Positions 1 through 12,574 are shown, numbered from the stretch's first letter. The stretch is DNA of 64,000 nucleotides from Jackrogersella multiformis (GCA_902806575.1 CADCXD010000002.1:434001-498000); one strand, 5' to 3'. Numbers and translations: made by a program. Notes: a model not told the origin generated them from the letters alone.

Positions 1-536
1 CCTCCGTCACCCCCGCCGCCAGCCCCGCCACGAACGTCCCGCTCCCCGATATCGTCTTGGTCTCGGCGTCCGCGAGCATCTGCTTGTAGGACTCGAACGA
101 CGTGAACCGGATGGCCATCTTGGGCACGATGCCCGTCAGCACCGCGCCCAGCCCCTTGTATAGGCCCAGCGGCGTCTCGCGCTTCACGATCTCCGCCCCC
201 GTTTTTATGAACCCGCGTTTGGGCGCACCTGGTTGGCGCGCGCGCCGCGAGAGCTGCATTCGAACTTTTATGGTGTCTGTAGAGGGCAGGTTGAGATGTT
301 AGAAGGCTAAAGTGAGGCAAGGGAAGGAGAGGAGGGGTACGGACCGAGAGGATGGCATGCGAGGGCCTCCATCATACCTGCACCTCCGCCAGCTGCATTG
401 TGTCAGTGTCAGTTAAGTTGGTCTTTCAAGATGAGATGAGATGCAGAGAGCAGCTATGTTATAAGTACCCACCGATCAAATTCGTCGCTGCCGTCGGCGG
501 CGCCTTGCCATCTTTTCCTCCCACCTTGGTTGCCAT
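1..536 (-). CDS. acuL: mitochondrial succinate/fumarate carrier, 5' part (runs off window)
   Basis: This is the N-terminal part of a mitochondrial carrier (SLC25 family), closest in remembered sequence to yeast SFC1/ACR1 and Aspergillus AcuL. These exchange cytosolic succinate for mitochondrial fumarate during growth on acetate or fatty acids. Exons read 536-473, 392-345 and 276-1, and the third continues beyond the window. The start ATG is at 536. The first carrier signature PLDTIKVRMQ spans the exon 2/3 junction, and LYKGLGAVLTGIVPKMAIRF follows, with FVAGLAAGVTE at the window edge. The second intron has an unusual GTCCGT donor, but it is the only junction that rebuilds the PLDT motif. Family assignment is strong. 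The succinate/fumarate substrate is inferred from similarity to SFC1. Confidence 0.85.
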
Positions 537-2496
537 TGCGTGTTGTCAATCTTGGGCTTGCGCCCTGGTCCTACTATATAGCTCTTCCGATCGTACTTGG
601 GCCGTCTAAGACAAAACGAAGCGAACAATGTCGGAGGGTAAGGCAATCACATGCAACGGGCACCACCAACGTTCCGCTACGAGGGTACAAAGAAAGTGAC
701 AGTCGATAAGAGACCGGACGTTGATATTTAAGTAGGCACGAGAACAAAGAAAGGATGCTTCGCAAATAAATTCCGATCGATGCCAAAGGAATAAAAGACA
801 ACTCGAAGTAAACCTATGCGGGATACATATAAGTACTAGGAGAGATGATCATCCAAACCTACAACACAAATCCGGACCGGAAACCTTAGCTAGTATACCT
901 TGGGAGGCATCTATATAAAGCACAGAAGTCCGGCCCCAAGGGCCCCAAGTATGTAGCAGGTAGAGAGAATATTACCGAGCTATGGGCATTGGATACTAGG
1001 TAGTCGTGTTACCCGCCGTACCGGAAAGGAGAGGCGAGTGACTCAATGATCTCACGTCCCGCGGCTGAGAATCGATACATGCCATCTCGTGCTTCTCCTG
1101 AATCTACCTACCTAGGCTGCTAGGGTAGCTAGCTACTAAGGAGCTACTAGGAAATGTAACTAGTGTGTTGTGGGGTTGGCTAGATCGACGTCGAGTGATG
1201 ACGGCGAAAACCTTAACTGGTAACGAATAACTCTTCTATCCTTAACTTTGGCGTGTTCAACGGCCAGCCGGATCAAGCCTCGTTCGGTGAACCGGAGCTC
1301 TAGTCGCGTGGTATCCCTCTAACCTTTTCCTTGGCGGTTGATAGGAAGATGCCTGACCCAATCTAGTTTTTGGTGTGTTTGAGAATATTCTCTGAATTGG
1401 TACTGCTATGTCCATCGAGCAATTCTGAAATAGCACCCTAGATTCCACAGTCTCGATTCCATGCTTCAATCGTCTGTCACGAGAGAAAGTTATGAGAATT
1501 GCATTGTTGACTTGAACTCTGGCCTGTGATCTCTAAGTGACGTCGAAAGTATAAAAGTACCCACCTAGGTATATTAGTTTACCGACCGGGAGCCGAGCTT
1601 GTGATTTTGCGGGGAGGGTAACCGGGGAATGAGACTTGGCAGGGATGATAGGTAAGTACCCAGGTACCTCCCTACGCAGCTGGGCCCGGTTACTCCCGGC
1701 TTCAAACCACTTGGAGTCTAAGTTCTTTTAAATCTCTATTAGTTACAATGATATGGATGAATATAAATTGTACGGCTGTTTTAGTTGCCGAGGTTATAGA
1801 TATTATGTTTTATTCAAGAAGCTACCTAGGTACCCTACCTAGTTAGGTACTGAGATACCGGTAGTAGAAGCATTAGGTTTATCCAATAAGTACCACTTTG
1901 GGATCTACTGATCTTTAGCCCGCGGGGGCATCCAGGTATATGGGATATGCTTGATACGACCATACCTTTTGACGACAGGTCTAGAACGAACTTTACATGC
2001 GGGCAGTTAAAATGAGTCAGCATACATCAATCCCATAGGTTTAACTTGTTCGAATAGAGCCACATGTCAAAATAGAAAATCGATTAACTTCATTATAATG
2101 TGATCGTGTATGATCATATCCCCTAAATGTCCCAATGCCCATGAAAATAGGACCATGTTGAATAGATGCCCACCCCTCACGAACCCTAGGTGGCAACAAC
2201 CGCATCTGCAGCACACACGATGCCATTGTGCTACAACCCCGTCCCTATACGCCTCCTTGAGTTTTTTTCTAGGTAGTAAACGCCGTCCCTCCGTGGTTCC
2301 ATGATTCCGTTAGATTTCCTAATCAAAAGGACTAGTACCGCCCAGTCCAGTCCTTTTTTGTTTTCATTCCTTGGGTAAACCGGTTTAACAGTGGTATATT
2401 CAAACGCCCCGTAAAGAAACCCCACGTTATCATAAATCGGCGAATCAAGTCAGCTCCCATTGAGCATATTATAAACCTCAGTGCCGTTCGAAAAGC
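537..2496. other. intergenic spacer, about 2 kb
   Basis: This spacer lies between the divergently placed start of the carrier gene and the 3' end of the sulfur controller gene. It is AT-rich and has only short unsupported reading frames. CCTAGGTA palindromes occur near 1564 and 1825. The left side must hold the carrier promoter. No RNA gene or transposon is recognised. Confidence 0.6.
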
Positions 2497-4789
2497 TCAA
2501 GCAGGGGTGCCGACTTCTTCGACCTCCGACGGCTCACCCTCGAAGCTATACAGCCGCACTTCTCCGTCCTCGCCTCCGCTCGCCATTCGGCTGTCGCTAA
2601 GTCCCACGCAGGTCACGGGCCCAGCATGGCCAGTAAATGTCCGTTCACACTTTCCAGTTCGAGCGTCCCAAATCTTGACTGGATTGGCAATAGTGTTAGC
2701 TTTCATTTCCAAGATACGAAGCAGCAAATAACAAAATTAGAATCTTACCCGTAGCGTCATTAGCGCTCGTAACATATCTTAAAGAATCGGCCGCAAGTCC
2801 CCAGATGCCTTCGACGTGCCCAAAGAAGGTTCGTGGACTCTTCCCTGTCGCTGTATCCCAGAGTCTCATTGTCGCATCGAGAGATCCCGTGAGCATATAT
2901 CGCGGGGGTAATGGCCGCTCAGGATCGCATTGGAAGATCGGACCATATGCGGCTCGCTCTTCATCGATCTGACTTTGTGAGATCGAAGATGATGAACCAC
3001 CTGGAGGCGTGCCACTCTGATTGCTCGTTACGGAGGCAGCATCGCCATCTCGAGTAGTCTCATCCTCAAATTCATAATCGTCAGGAAGCGAAAGGACCTG
3101 TTGGACTTGCCCGACGTGGCCGTCGAAAGTCTTAATGCATACTTTAGAGTCAAGGTCCCAAAGCTTCACGGTACAGTCATCCGAAGCGGAGAGTATCGTA
3201 CGCGATGGCCCATCAAGGCGGACATGGTTCACCCAGTCGGTATGGCCGCGTAGACTATACGATTGTTGGGTTTTGAAGTTGAAAATCTTGATTGACCTGT
3301 CCATGGATCCCGAAGCCAGAAGATCGCCATCCATGTGCACGGTTATGACACCGCCCTGGTGGTTGAGCGTATTGATGCAGGCACCCGTTCGCCAGTTCCA
3401 TATCTTGACCGTGGTATCTAAACTCGCGGAAACTAGCATTCGGTCGTCGAACTGGAGCGCGCGGATACCCATCGTGTGGCCATGAAGAGTTCGTATGACC
3501 TCGCCCTTCTCGATATCCCATAGCTTTATTTTGGAATCGTAAGAACCCGTAGCAAGAATGTTGTCGTCAAATTGCAGAGCTGTTATACCGTTCGTGTGCT
3601 GTCCCCCAAACGTCTTGATGGTACACCTTCCGTAACGCCAATTGGACCCAACCCGGTATCTCTCTCTGTACAGATCCTTCCACGGCCTAAACTTCTGTGT
3701 ACCTGTCGATTTATTCGCATTGCCGACACCATTGACGCATTGCCGCTTACTAGGATCCGGTTCTGTATCCTCCAAAGCCGACACGGTACGCTTGACGGCA
3801 ATTCCGACTGAAGGAGTGTGGCCGATAACTACCAGCGCTCGCCTGGCGTCCACATCTGCCTGCTGTTGGATTTTCCATTCCTTTAATCTCTTCTTCTCTA
3901 GCCTCGGTAAACCCCATTGGCACTTCACACACTTGCGTCCAATGTGTTGCTCACACATCCGATGCCAAACGATATCGTCTCCTGATAGGGTAGTCCAACG
4001 TCGGCTGACTTGCGCAGCTTTGCAAAGAGAAGAGCAGTCGAGATAACATAAGATCTTCAGGGAGAGTTCAGTCGGCAGGGCGGTTAGAAAGTCTATCTTC
4101 AGTTGCTCATGAACCTCTCGAGATACGGTGGAGAGTTGTGGGAAACAACACTGAGTGATGATCCCCTGCAACATAAGCTCGCGATGTTTCGAAGGAGCAG
4201 CTGAAAATAAAGACCAGACGTTCGTGATAGCTTGTCGATCAGCGTCAGGCAGCGTTTCGAGTTCCTACATATCGGTCAATATCATTCAGTGGCCAACTAA
4301 ATTGCTTATGACTTTATCGAAACATACGCTTTGTATTAATCCCATCTTCGTCTCGTCAGCCGCCCTACGACACTTTGAATCCGGGCGATGTCTATAACAG
4401 TATTTACTGTTTGGATCCTTTGTCTTTAGAGCGATCATAGACGGAAGCTCGGGCTTTCCTATCGGCGCGTATAACCCAGGTATATGTTCCCGTAAGAAGG
4501 GAGTAACAGATTGGCTCATGAGTTGTTGTGACATGTTGGGTAGACGAGAGGCGTCTTCTGGGTCCTCAGGCCTTCGCCTATCGCAATTATCTCTCGACGG
4601 TTTCACGTTGGGTTGTTCGTTCGGTAAGGACGATAAGGTCTGCCTTTGGGGGTGAGGGCGGTTGTTGGTGGTAGAGGATATGTGATTTAGATTCGACAAG
4701 GCTGCGTCGTTCGCAAGCAATGGGTGACCATTACGTCTCGATGTCGACTCGTGGCCGTTGGTTATCGGTTGAGGCGGCAGACTTTCCAT
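2497..4789 (-). CDS. sconB: sulfur controller F-box/WD40 protein (SconB/SCON-2/MET30 type)
   Basis: This is the substrate-recognition subunit of an SCF ubiquitin ligase that represses sulfur assimilation by targeting the bZIP activator (CYS3/METR). Exons are 4789-4328, 4264-2749 and 2678-2497, giving about 719 residues. The first exon ends after MGLIQS and the second opens with ELETLPDADRQAITNVWSLF, a stretch typical of this family. The F-box lies at about residues 211-258 (FLTALPTELSLKILCYL). WD40 blades run from about residue 370 to the end, with motifs such as ATGSYDSKIKLWD and SASDDCTVKLWD. An acidic and serine-rich insert (DDYEFEDETTRDGD) sits between blades. The last exon supplies the final blade (VKIWDARTGKC). 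The protein is slightly longer than Aspergillus SconB because the N-terminal region is extended and disordered. The product call is firm. Confidence 0.93.
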
Positions 4790-7511
4790 GATGATTTAGA
4801 CGAGGGAAATTAGATTGGCAGCCGGGTCGAAGGACAAAGCCCGGAACAGATTTATTCAGATTGCACCATCCGAAAGAGTATGATGAAGGGTACAGTGAAA
4901 CGCGGTGAGATTGCGTGCTCGAAGATGACCATCCAGGTTGGCCCAAGCTGGTGCTGTCTGGCTCGAGGTTTCGCAGACTAACGGGTTCTCGCAGGACTCA
5001 AGGACCAAGGAAAGCGGATGACGACTGGACTACCCAGGTTGGTGTGGTAAATTGGGTAGGTATATTGGGAATTAATCCAATCCATGGACGGCACTACCTA
5101 CCTAGGTATGTACAGAGAATTGCACGTCAGGTCGACACAATGGCGAAATCGGCCCTAGACTTGCATTCCCTTGCTTGCGATTTGTCTGAGATTTATGCGG
5201 CTTGCTCGGGTTGGCACTGGCTGGCTGGGCCTGGTTGGGTGCTGAGGCGGGACAAGGCGGGCGGATGTCGTCGAGGCGGTCAAGAAAAATAAAAGTGGTG
5301 ATTGCCTTAGTAGTATGGATATAATAGTATGAATAGTGTAGTGTAGCAGTGTAGTATGAATATCAGTGAGAGGCCGCCAGAAAATCCCAACCCGAAGGAA
5401 ACCCCGGAGGCCAGCCAGCGCCAACCTAAAGCCTTAGCTTAACTTTGTTTCTCTTTCGTTCTTGCGTTCTTGCTCAAATTTCCCACACCTTTGGTGCTTT
5501 AGTGCCCGAATGGCGACATTCTAGGCCGATAACCATCCGAAGTACCGCGATCCACTACGGCTATCGGGCGGCGATAGGGCTAACGATATCTTAGGAATAG
5601 CCTGGTGGAGTCTGGGGTAATGCACCTTAAAATAGAGGACCGGTATCTGGAGGGGTACCGGTACCTAGGTAGGTAGGTATCGGATGCCGTTCCCCATCTT
5701 CCCCATTACTCTTCTCTTCTTTGAGAAAGTGTTAGTCAACAACCTAGGAGGTAGGTATGGAGCAGTACCTAGGTAATGCAGGTAATACAAAGTATTATTG
5801 CAATTATTCAAAAAGCTGATATCGTATAATTAATATCTGCTTCGTTTCGCAAACCAGTGCAAACCGGATCCTACTTAGCAAAACAGTACATAGTATCCGA
5901 GATACTGTACTCATAGTGATATTAGATAATAATTAACCGACTGCCCGGGAAAGTACCAAGGTATTTATCGCGGACTCCGACAGCCGCCATCCCCCCTGTG
6001 GCTTAGTAGATATCTAAATCAACCTAATCATCCTGTCATCTTACAAGATCATCGATCTCGCCATTTTCTTACCAACTTCCGTCGTTCGCGTAACAACATA
6101 TTACATATCAATCACCCCGGAGGATTCAGCCGTGAAAACAAACTTTTTCGTACCTAATGCCCATTTATATCACTCATGCTGAAATACCTAAATCTCGGTT
6201 CCACCGGATACTTACTTTCGTCATTCCAATCGATTGCCGAGCACGCAATTAATTATGCGATGTCGCTCTTCGATTCACTGGATACCTCCTAGGCATTTCA
6301 GCCTCCTTAACTTTGACGTGATTACAAGGTTATACACGTTGCTTCGTTATAAAAGGCTATGGCTTTCCCACCTTATCTAACTACTTACCTAAGCAGGTAG
6401 GTAGGTGTATAAGCTTATTAACTACCTAGGTAGGTAAGGTTGGCATTCGAAAATTTCCAGTTTTACGGATATTGACCGCCACTAGCCTCAATTATCGTAG
6501 GTATACACCATCAAACCAACTCATTCCATTTAGACTGATTCTAGTGAACGATGTTTGTCACACATTGATTCTCGGCATTGCTCTACCTAGGTAGGTTGTC
6601 AGTGATACCTACATGACTGATATCACAGTATATTTATTCTTTTCTGGATAGCATTTCCATAAATAATGGACCTCGTGGCTATTTGAATCATCGTAGAACC
6701 CTCATGGGTATGGCTAATCTCTTAGTTACCTAGGTACCTATTCATATCTTCTATATTATTACTTACAAGGTATTTACAGAGAGACGTAAAGGGAGGAATC
6801 CGAGTACAGGCTTCCCCTAAACCCACGATCACTAGTTAAACTGTATACAGAAATAAACATAACACCTAAGGCGATGGAATTGGCGGGGATTCGCAAATGC
6901 CTTGGTTGCCAACAAAACGTCACGGATTCCTTGACGGCGGCTATATATTTATCTGCTGCGGACGCGACGATAGCATATATACGAGACATGCAACGAAACC
7001 GCGACTCTATATCCCTACTTTGTCGACTCGTGGAAGATGTCAATCGCCAATTCGGCTTTATGTTAAACAAGCTATCTTCCCCAAGGCTAATTCCTAGGAA
7101 CCAACACACACTCGTTGCCCTAAAGTTATACACCGATCCGAACGTCCCCTCAGTAAATGGAAAGCATGTTGATTTTATTTTCATTAATTATAGTAAGTCT
7201 CTTAATCCCACTCGCTATGGTGAAGAGGCATTTATTTGATAATACTCTAAAGGTGAAACACTAGAAAATGAAGCTCAGGGGATCTGCTCTTACTTATAGG
7301 AAAATTCCAAACGATACGATGTCTACCTCTGAGGGTTTAACAGCGAATAAAGGGTGGCTTTACCTCCCTTTATAGACCTGTTGCCTTGAAGGGACCCCCC
7401 TTGGGGGCCCCCTTACTGCTCTCCACTATTATCCCCTGACCGACTGGCTGAACATCAAGCCGATAACGCAGACTATGTTGATATGAGCCATAACTGGGGC
7501 ATATAGTCTTC
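4790..7511. other. intergenic spacer with dispersed CCTAGG palindromes
   Basis: This is about 2.7 kb of mainly non-coding DNA upstream of the sulfur controller gene. CCTAGGTA copies occur near 5101, 5684, 5768, 6425, 6586 and 6729. The segment 4800-5430 is GC-richer and probably holds the sulfur controller promoter and 5' leader. A 121-codon open frame at 6874-7239 (+) begins with ATG, but its translation resembles nothing I know and an open frame of similar length lies on the opposite strand, so I do not call a gene. Confidence 0.5.
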
Positions 7512-9099
7512 CCTCAAACTGAAACAAGGACTCTTGAGTTCCATAACGAAGGCATCATTTTAGAAACAATGCCCCAGAGCTTCAGGGATTCTGTATAGGT
7601 TATATGTCGAAGTCACTAAGATACAAGTATCTGTGGATCGACGCGCTCTGTGTCGTTCAAGACGGCGAGGAAGACAGACTCGAACAATATAAGCTTGTGG
7701 CCGAAATTTATAAAATGCTAGTGATCAGGGCAACATCCACGGGTACTGCTGATGATGGATTCTTACCTAGCACAAGAGCGCCCTGAACTCCATGGATCCA
7801 CTATATCATGGACATTGCAAGGAGCAGACAAGCCTACAAAATTCTATCGACTAACTCGGCTTCATCGAAACTTAGCTTTCGTGCGCCGCTCAATGGCAGC
7901 GCCTGGCAGTTTCAGGAACGTCTTCCTGCACGACGCTATATTGCTTTCAGACGACAAGATCTATTGTGATACTGCCAAACTAACCTATACTGTGAATGTG
8001 ATGGTGCCGAAATTGCTAATGAGCATCGAAAATATAGACTACGAAACTCGGAAGTTTCTTTTCTCGCAGAACAACCAACAAGAACTACACCTTCGATGGC
8101 AACTGGACATAGTTCCACACTACACTCGATACAAACTGCGCAACCCTTCAGATAAGTTAGAAGCATTATCAGCCATATCATCTTCTTTTCAGGTGAACTT
8201 CGGCGGCAGATACCTCGCTCGTTTATGGGAACACAATTTGATCTCGCACTTACTATGGTTGTCATACGGATAGGCTCCACGAAGCAGAGTATGATCAATA
8301 TATGCATGCAAGTTGGTAAATACGAGATGTGTTGGAACTTATGAAACAGAGCTATTGGATGAGGTTAATCAGAAGACTTGATCAATATATGTAAGACTGA
8401 ACCAACAGGATTAAGAGGGCGCCAACGGCGCTTAAGGAGATATTCAGATTGTATACATATAGGTCATTACGCCTCGCTTCGCAAGAAGAGATAGAAGGCA
8501 AGGACCTTAAGACCATAGAGAATTATTACTCGAATTTGAACTACAGTTCCAAGCCCATTTGCCCTTGTCACAATGGTCCACATCTAGACGAAGCATCAAC
8601 ATGGAGTTAGGTCTCTTATAGCGGATGGTCTTAATGCCCGGTTAGTTACCGTGGCCTCGTCGAGATCGCTACACTGATCAGTTCAGACATGTCTGATACA
8701 ACATCTGCACCACTCGTACCACGATTCGGACGCATCATAATATCTGGAAAATTAGCCCAGGCTACTCTCACTCACGACCCCTCAAAGGAACTCCCTAACC
8801 TTGGTGGTCCATTTTATGTTGAGCTACAAAAGTGCAGTGAACTACGCTCGTACATAGTTAACCCGGCTATATTTCTGCCTACACCTCGAGAATATCCGAC
8901 CTCTGTGAGGACTTCAAAGCATCTAAAGTGGCATCCGAGTGATCTCGAAGGCCAGCCATATTATGTGCGCGTTCTATTTATGGTACATCGTGCTGATAAT
9001 TACCGCCCTCGAGAGCATGACACGCTCTATGAGCGGGTAGGGGTGGCCAGCTTTTCCATGTGCGGCGAACATGATGATTTCACAAAGATTCTGAACTGA
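7512..9099 (+). pseudogene. frame-broken HET-domain (heterokaryon incompatibility) gene
   Basis: These are pieces of a HET-domain protein, the family that triggers incompatibility and cell death between fungal individuals. In order: 7512-7595 encodes an ILETMPQSFRDSV block; after a stop and frame change, 7604-7786 encodes LRYKYLWIDALCVVQDGEED, the core HET motif; 7889-7950 holds LNGSAWQFQERLPARR, matching the family's W-LQERLLSPR block, behind a TGA; and 7944-8273 in another frame gives PSDKLEALSAISSSF and ARLWEHNLISHLLW. A last open segment, 8689-9099, has GRIIISGKL and YERVGVASFS, which resemble the family C-terminus. No intron arrangement joins these frames without stops. I infer a decayed gene. 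The segment 8274-8688 has no recognisable coding content. Confidence 0.7.
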
Positions 9100-11052
9100 C
9101 GGAACGATCAGCAAGTCACCATTGATTAATCTCCTTTTCTTGGGTGTGGGCCCTTGATATTGCCTCGTCACTGGGGGTTAAAAAAACGCTTTTCATTGGG
9201 AAAACGAAGGTTTTGGCTTCTTTTTGTGGTTGGGTAACATTCTTAAGGCCCTCTAAGAATAATCCTTGCTGTAATTTGGGAATATTGTTTCTACCTAGTG
9301 ATGATCTGTCTCGGCAGATACGGGTACTTACTAAGGTCGGTACACAGATAGCCTATGCTGGCTGATTCTCTGACGTTGAATACGCGGGTTTCCTCTTGTT
9401 CTTAACTTACTGCCTTGTTATCAGTTGCTTTAGGTTGTGATGTGTGGGCATCTATACATGGTGTACGGGTTATACTATAGTATATAAGGCTAAGTCTTTT
9501 TTGGAACACTTGAATCATTTCGCGAAAAAGCATCACTCATAGTATAAGCACGTATCAATATGTCAAGCTGTTTTAACATATGGTATTTATCCAAGGTATT
9601 ATATCCGACATACCGAATATAGGACAGAATATTTCGTTATTCGAACTAGTTTTGATAGACAGAAAAGGGGTAAAGCGGAAGATAGAGCTTTGAAGGAAAT
9701 GAGTGGTGTTTCTTTTAGTCTTGCACTAGGAAATATCCCACATGACATTTAGAAGTATTAGGTAGCCTAGAAAAGATATAAGTTCATCATGAACGAGATA
9801 GCTATTCAAAATTGCTCATATGTGTTATACAACTCACAAGGTGAAAATGATTAAACTGGTTTTAAATCTACCTAACCTAGCACACTCGGTTTCTTCAAAC
9901 AAAGTTAATCCTACCGATAAACAGAGCTACCAAGGGTGTCTAGGATAGCAAGGTTTGATTAAGTCCATCTTCCTGGGTATGTCATTAGCTGGTGGTTGGA
10001 AGAAACTTAGAATCCACTCCGAACTACCCTCGCTGGCTGCCTCGATGTCTTGATTCCTATTGCGACGCTTTCTGGTTTCCGGGCGCGTTCCTATGATTCC
10101 TTCGAAGATCATTATGTCCACGAAGTTCTCTTTCCCCACGAATGCTGACGCGTCATCCTGCACTCATCTGTATTGCCTAGAGAAAGCTCCAGATCATCTA
10201 ACACGAAAATCGCTCTCAGGCTATGAAATAACTTCAAGTTTTCTGTCTTGCTTCAATTCTTTCGTAGATAAGTGCTACATTTTTCGTAAAATTATATATC
10301 CAGGGAGGTAGGTCTAAAGAGTGCAAAGTTCCAATTACTCGAAATGCCCAGCAAGGTACTTGTTGTAGGATATCTAATGGCAGATCTGCGTTTTTGCAGC
10401 TGATGCGGCGAGGCGGTGACCTTCAAGTTGATTTGATAGCCAAGGCGTTGACCGACAAGCCCACTATTCAGGTACCGGCAGACTAGAACATAATTCCCCT
10501 TAACAGAGCGAAGAATTGTTCTGGAGTAGTTTTAATAATAATGGCTGGTCTGGGAAAGACCCTGTTTTATGTCTTTTTTAACATCGATTTAAGCAGATCT
10601 ACACTCCGGATTCTGGTCCCGTCGCCTTGGCTCTTACTAATTACCGGGCACAATCTGGGGCTGGTTGAGGTGGGCAGTCTGACCAATGATTGATGTCATT
10701 GCGCCTAGGGTCCGTGGAAACCTCCCAACGAATCTCTATTACAGATTCTTTGCTGACCTTAGCAAGGTACGGTTCTAGCAATGATCTAGACGGGCATAGG
10801 CTATGATGTGGGCGCAATACGAGGTGAGCCTCAACATTGGCAGAAGGCCCTCAGAACAACGCCAGCGCAGCTTCATGAGATCGGCAGGGGAGTGACGTTG
10901 CTCGGATCGTCAAAGCCCTATATAAGGGCTACTGACTTCTCCCGTCACTGAGATTAGAGAAACTCACCACCATCGAACAAACTCCCAGTCTTCACAGCAT
11001 ACTTCAGTCAATCAACTCTAGTTTTTTAGCGCCAGCAAATCAAATCGCCATC
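9100..11052. other. intergenic spacer and promoter of the small secreted protein gene
   Basis: This is about 1.9 kb without a supported gene. Short open frames at 9144-9365 (+), 9927-10163 (-) and 10060-10311 (+) have no recognisable products and may be relics. The last 150 bases carry a TATA box and a pyrimidine/CA-rich leader typical of a fungal core promoter. Confidence 0.5.
10919..10926 (+). promoter_or_regulatory. TATA box for the secreted protein gene
   Basis: The sequence TATATAAG lies about 130 bases upstream of the ATG at 11053. A CA-rich leader (ACTCACCACCATCG, TCAACTCTAG) follows, as is usual for strongly expressed fungal genes. Function is inferred from position and sequence only. 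Confidence 0.5.
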
Positions 11053-11552
11053 ATGTTTGTCTCAACCATCACGATCATCACGGCCCTCGCTGCCTCGGCA
11101 GTGGCTACTCCCAACGCCGTTGAAGCTCGCACGACTCTCGCTACTTGGCACGCTAATAACTACATGAAGGCATGCAGCGAGCCGGTGAGTTACCAATACG
11201 TATCTTCTCCCTTTTCAGTTCACTAATGAAACCCCAGACTCAATGTTCGACGAGCTTCGACATCTCCGCGCCCGCTGGTTACTACGGCAAAGCGCCGGCC
11301 TTCGATGTTCACTGCAAGCTCCCCGAAAACCAAGACTTTGCCAAATGTACCGCCAAAGGCGCATTGGCTCCGAACTCGTACGTGGAGGCGAAGGTGGCGG
11401 CAGTTGCTAAGCCTGAGAAGATTACGGTCTCGGTGAATCATATCTATGCAGACGGCGATGCGAGATACACTGCTATCGGAAGTACTCCTGCATTCGCTCC
11501 CGGCATGGACGCTTTCACGGTGCCCATGACCCAAGTCACCGCTATATTGTAG
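11053..11552 (+). CDS. small secreted four-cysteine protein
   Basis: The predicted product has 148 residues from exons 11053-11184 and 11238-11552, joined across a GTGAGT...CCCCAG intron of 53 bases. The N-terminus MFVSTITIITALAASAVA is a clear signal peptide, probably cut near residue 19. The mature protein has four cysteines (41, 47, 70, 81), enough for two disulfides, and no membrane segment. I do not recognise the family. Small, cysteine-containing secreted proteins with TATA promoters are often abundant surface or effector-like proteins in fungi, but nothing in the sequence fixes a role. The start is the only ATG before the signal sequence, and the context (CGCCATCATG) is good. Confidence 0.8.
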
Positions 11553-11887
11553 GAGGTGTCGTGAAGTTTGGTCGTGAAGTCTGGTCGTGAAGTTTGGTCG
11601 AGAGTTGGGGATGAGATGTTGGAAGGGTTGGAAGGAGTGGTGGATTGCATTCTAAGGCGCATAGCGTACTCAATTTCTTCATTATTGCACTTGATAGCTA
11701 TCTCCCTATAAAATCGCAGGCAGTTGGCAGCGCAGTATCAGGTTCCCCTTTCTGTGATGATTGGTATATGTTGTATTGTCCCTCGTAGTTCTGGGACTGC
11801 TTGCGTCCCTTGAATGCTGTCCAGTCTGTATTGCGTAGATTATCTCCTATTAGCCTGGCTTTTCGTTTCCTATCATATGTCCAGCAT

Positions 11888-12574
11888 TCAAGGTAGGTGA
11901 GTGATGTAACCAGCACGGATGAGCCGTTGGGATGCTTCCCAGACCTCGTCGGGGATATTTTGAGGGATCTGGAAGCCCCTGGATGGATATTCACGGATGC
12001 GGATTAGATCGCCTACTGCAATGTTTATAACTAAATCCTTTGGATTATCACCGTTCGGATATTCTCTCCATTGGAATTGTGGCGACGTGACCATGATATG
12101 TGTGCTGGGATCTGGCCATTGCTTTTTGAAGGTTGCATACGTGCGTCTTTCCATATATGGCTTCTGGACGAGAAGAAAAGAATTGAGGTGTAACCCCCTT
12201 TCCTTGAGCAGCGCGTATGTGAAGCGAACATTCTCGCCAGTATTCGTCGAGAGGGGCTCTACAAGGAGCTTCTCGCTCGGAACACCCATCCCGAGAGCTA
12301 TGTCAGCGAACACTTCAGCCTCTGGTTTATCATATCGACCTCGTGTGAGTCTCCCAACTCCGCCGGCGAATATGAGGTAATTGCCGTAGCCGTCAAGAAA
12401 GAGTTGAGCAGCGCGCTCTGCCACGCGCGTGTCAAGGCTGCATAAACAGAAGACGGCGTCCACCTCTTTATGGAGCGTCATGTGTAATTGGTGGTAATCG
12501 TATAGTATTTCCCCATCTCTTGAGGCGTCGTATGCGCTTTGTGAACTGTCATTGTTTATCGTGTCTGCAGCCAT
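11888..12574 (-). CDS. YdcF-like DUF218 domain protein
   Basis: This is a single-exon protein of 228 residues that resembles Escherichia coli YdcF and the DUF218 (SanA/ElyC/YdcF) superfamily. These have a Rossmann-like fold, and YdcF binds S-adenosylmethionine. Diagnostic stretches are FAGGVGRLTRGRYDKPEAEV, STNTGENVRF and VQKPYMERRTYATF. They correspond to SGGIGH, STNCGENARF and VQDPTMQRRTMATF in YdcF. The reading frame is open for 28 codons upstream to 12658, but that part is AT-rich and contains the CCTAGTAGGTA spacer motif. I therefore place the start at MAADTINND (12574). The biochemical role in fungi is not known to me. The gene ends about 335 bases from the convergent secreted-protein gene. 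Confidence 0.85.
   Translation of the reverse strand: MAADTINNDSSQSAYDASRDGEILYDYHQLHMTLHKEVDAVFCLCSLDTRVAERAAQLFLDGYGNYLIFAGGVGRLTRGRYDKPEAEVFADIALGMGVPSEKLLVEPLSTNTGENVRFTYALLKERGLHLNSFLLVQKPYMERRTYATFKKQWPDPSTHIMVTSPQFQWREYPNGDNPKDLVINIAVGDLIRIREYPSRGFQIPQNIPDEVWEASQRLIRAGYITHLP

Noticed and set aside
6874..7239. 121-codon ATG-started open frame upstream of the HET relic
   Set aside because: The translation is unrecognised, an equally long frame exists on the other strand, and base composition matches the spacer.
10541..10610. Frame encoding MAGLGKTLFYVFF, resembling a NACHT/NB-ARC P-loop near the HET relic
   Set aside because: The frame is short, stops soon after and has no other NTPase motif, so it is probably coincidence.
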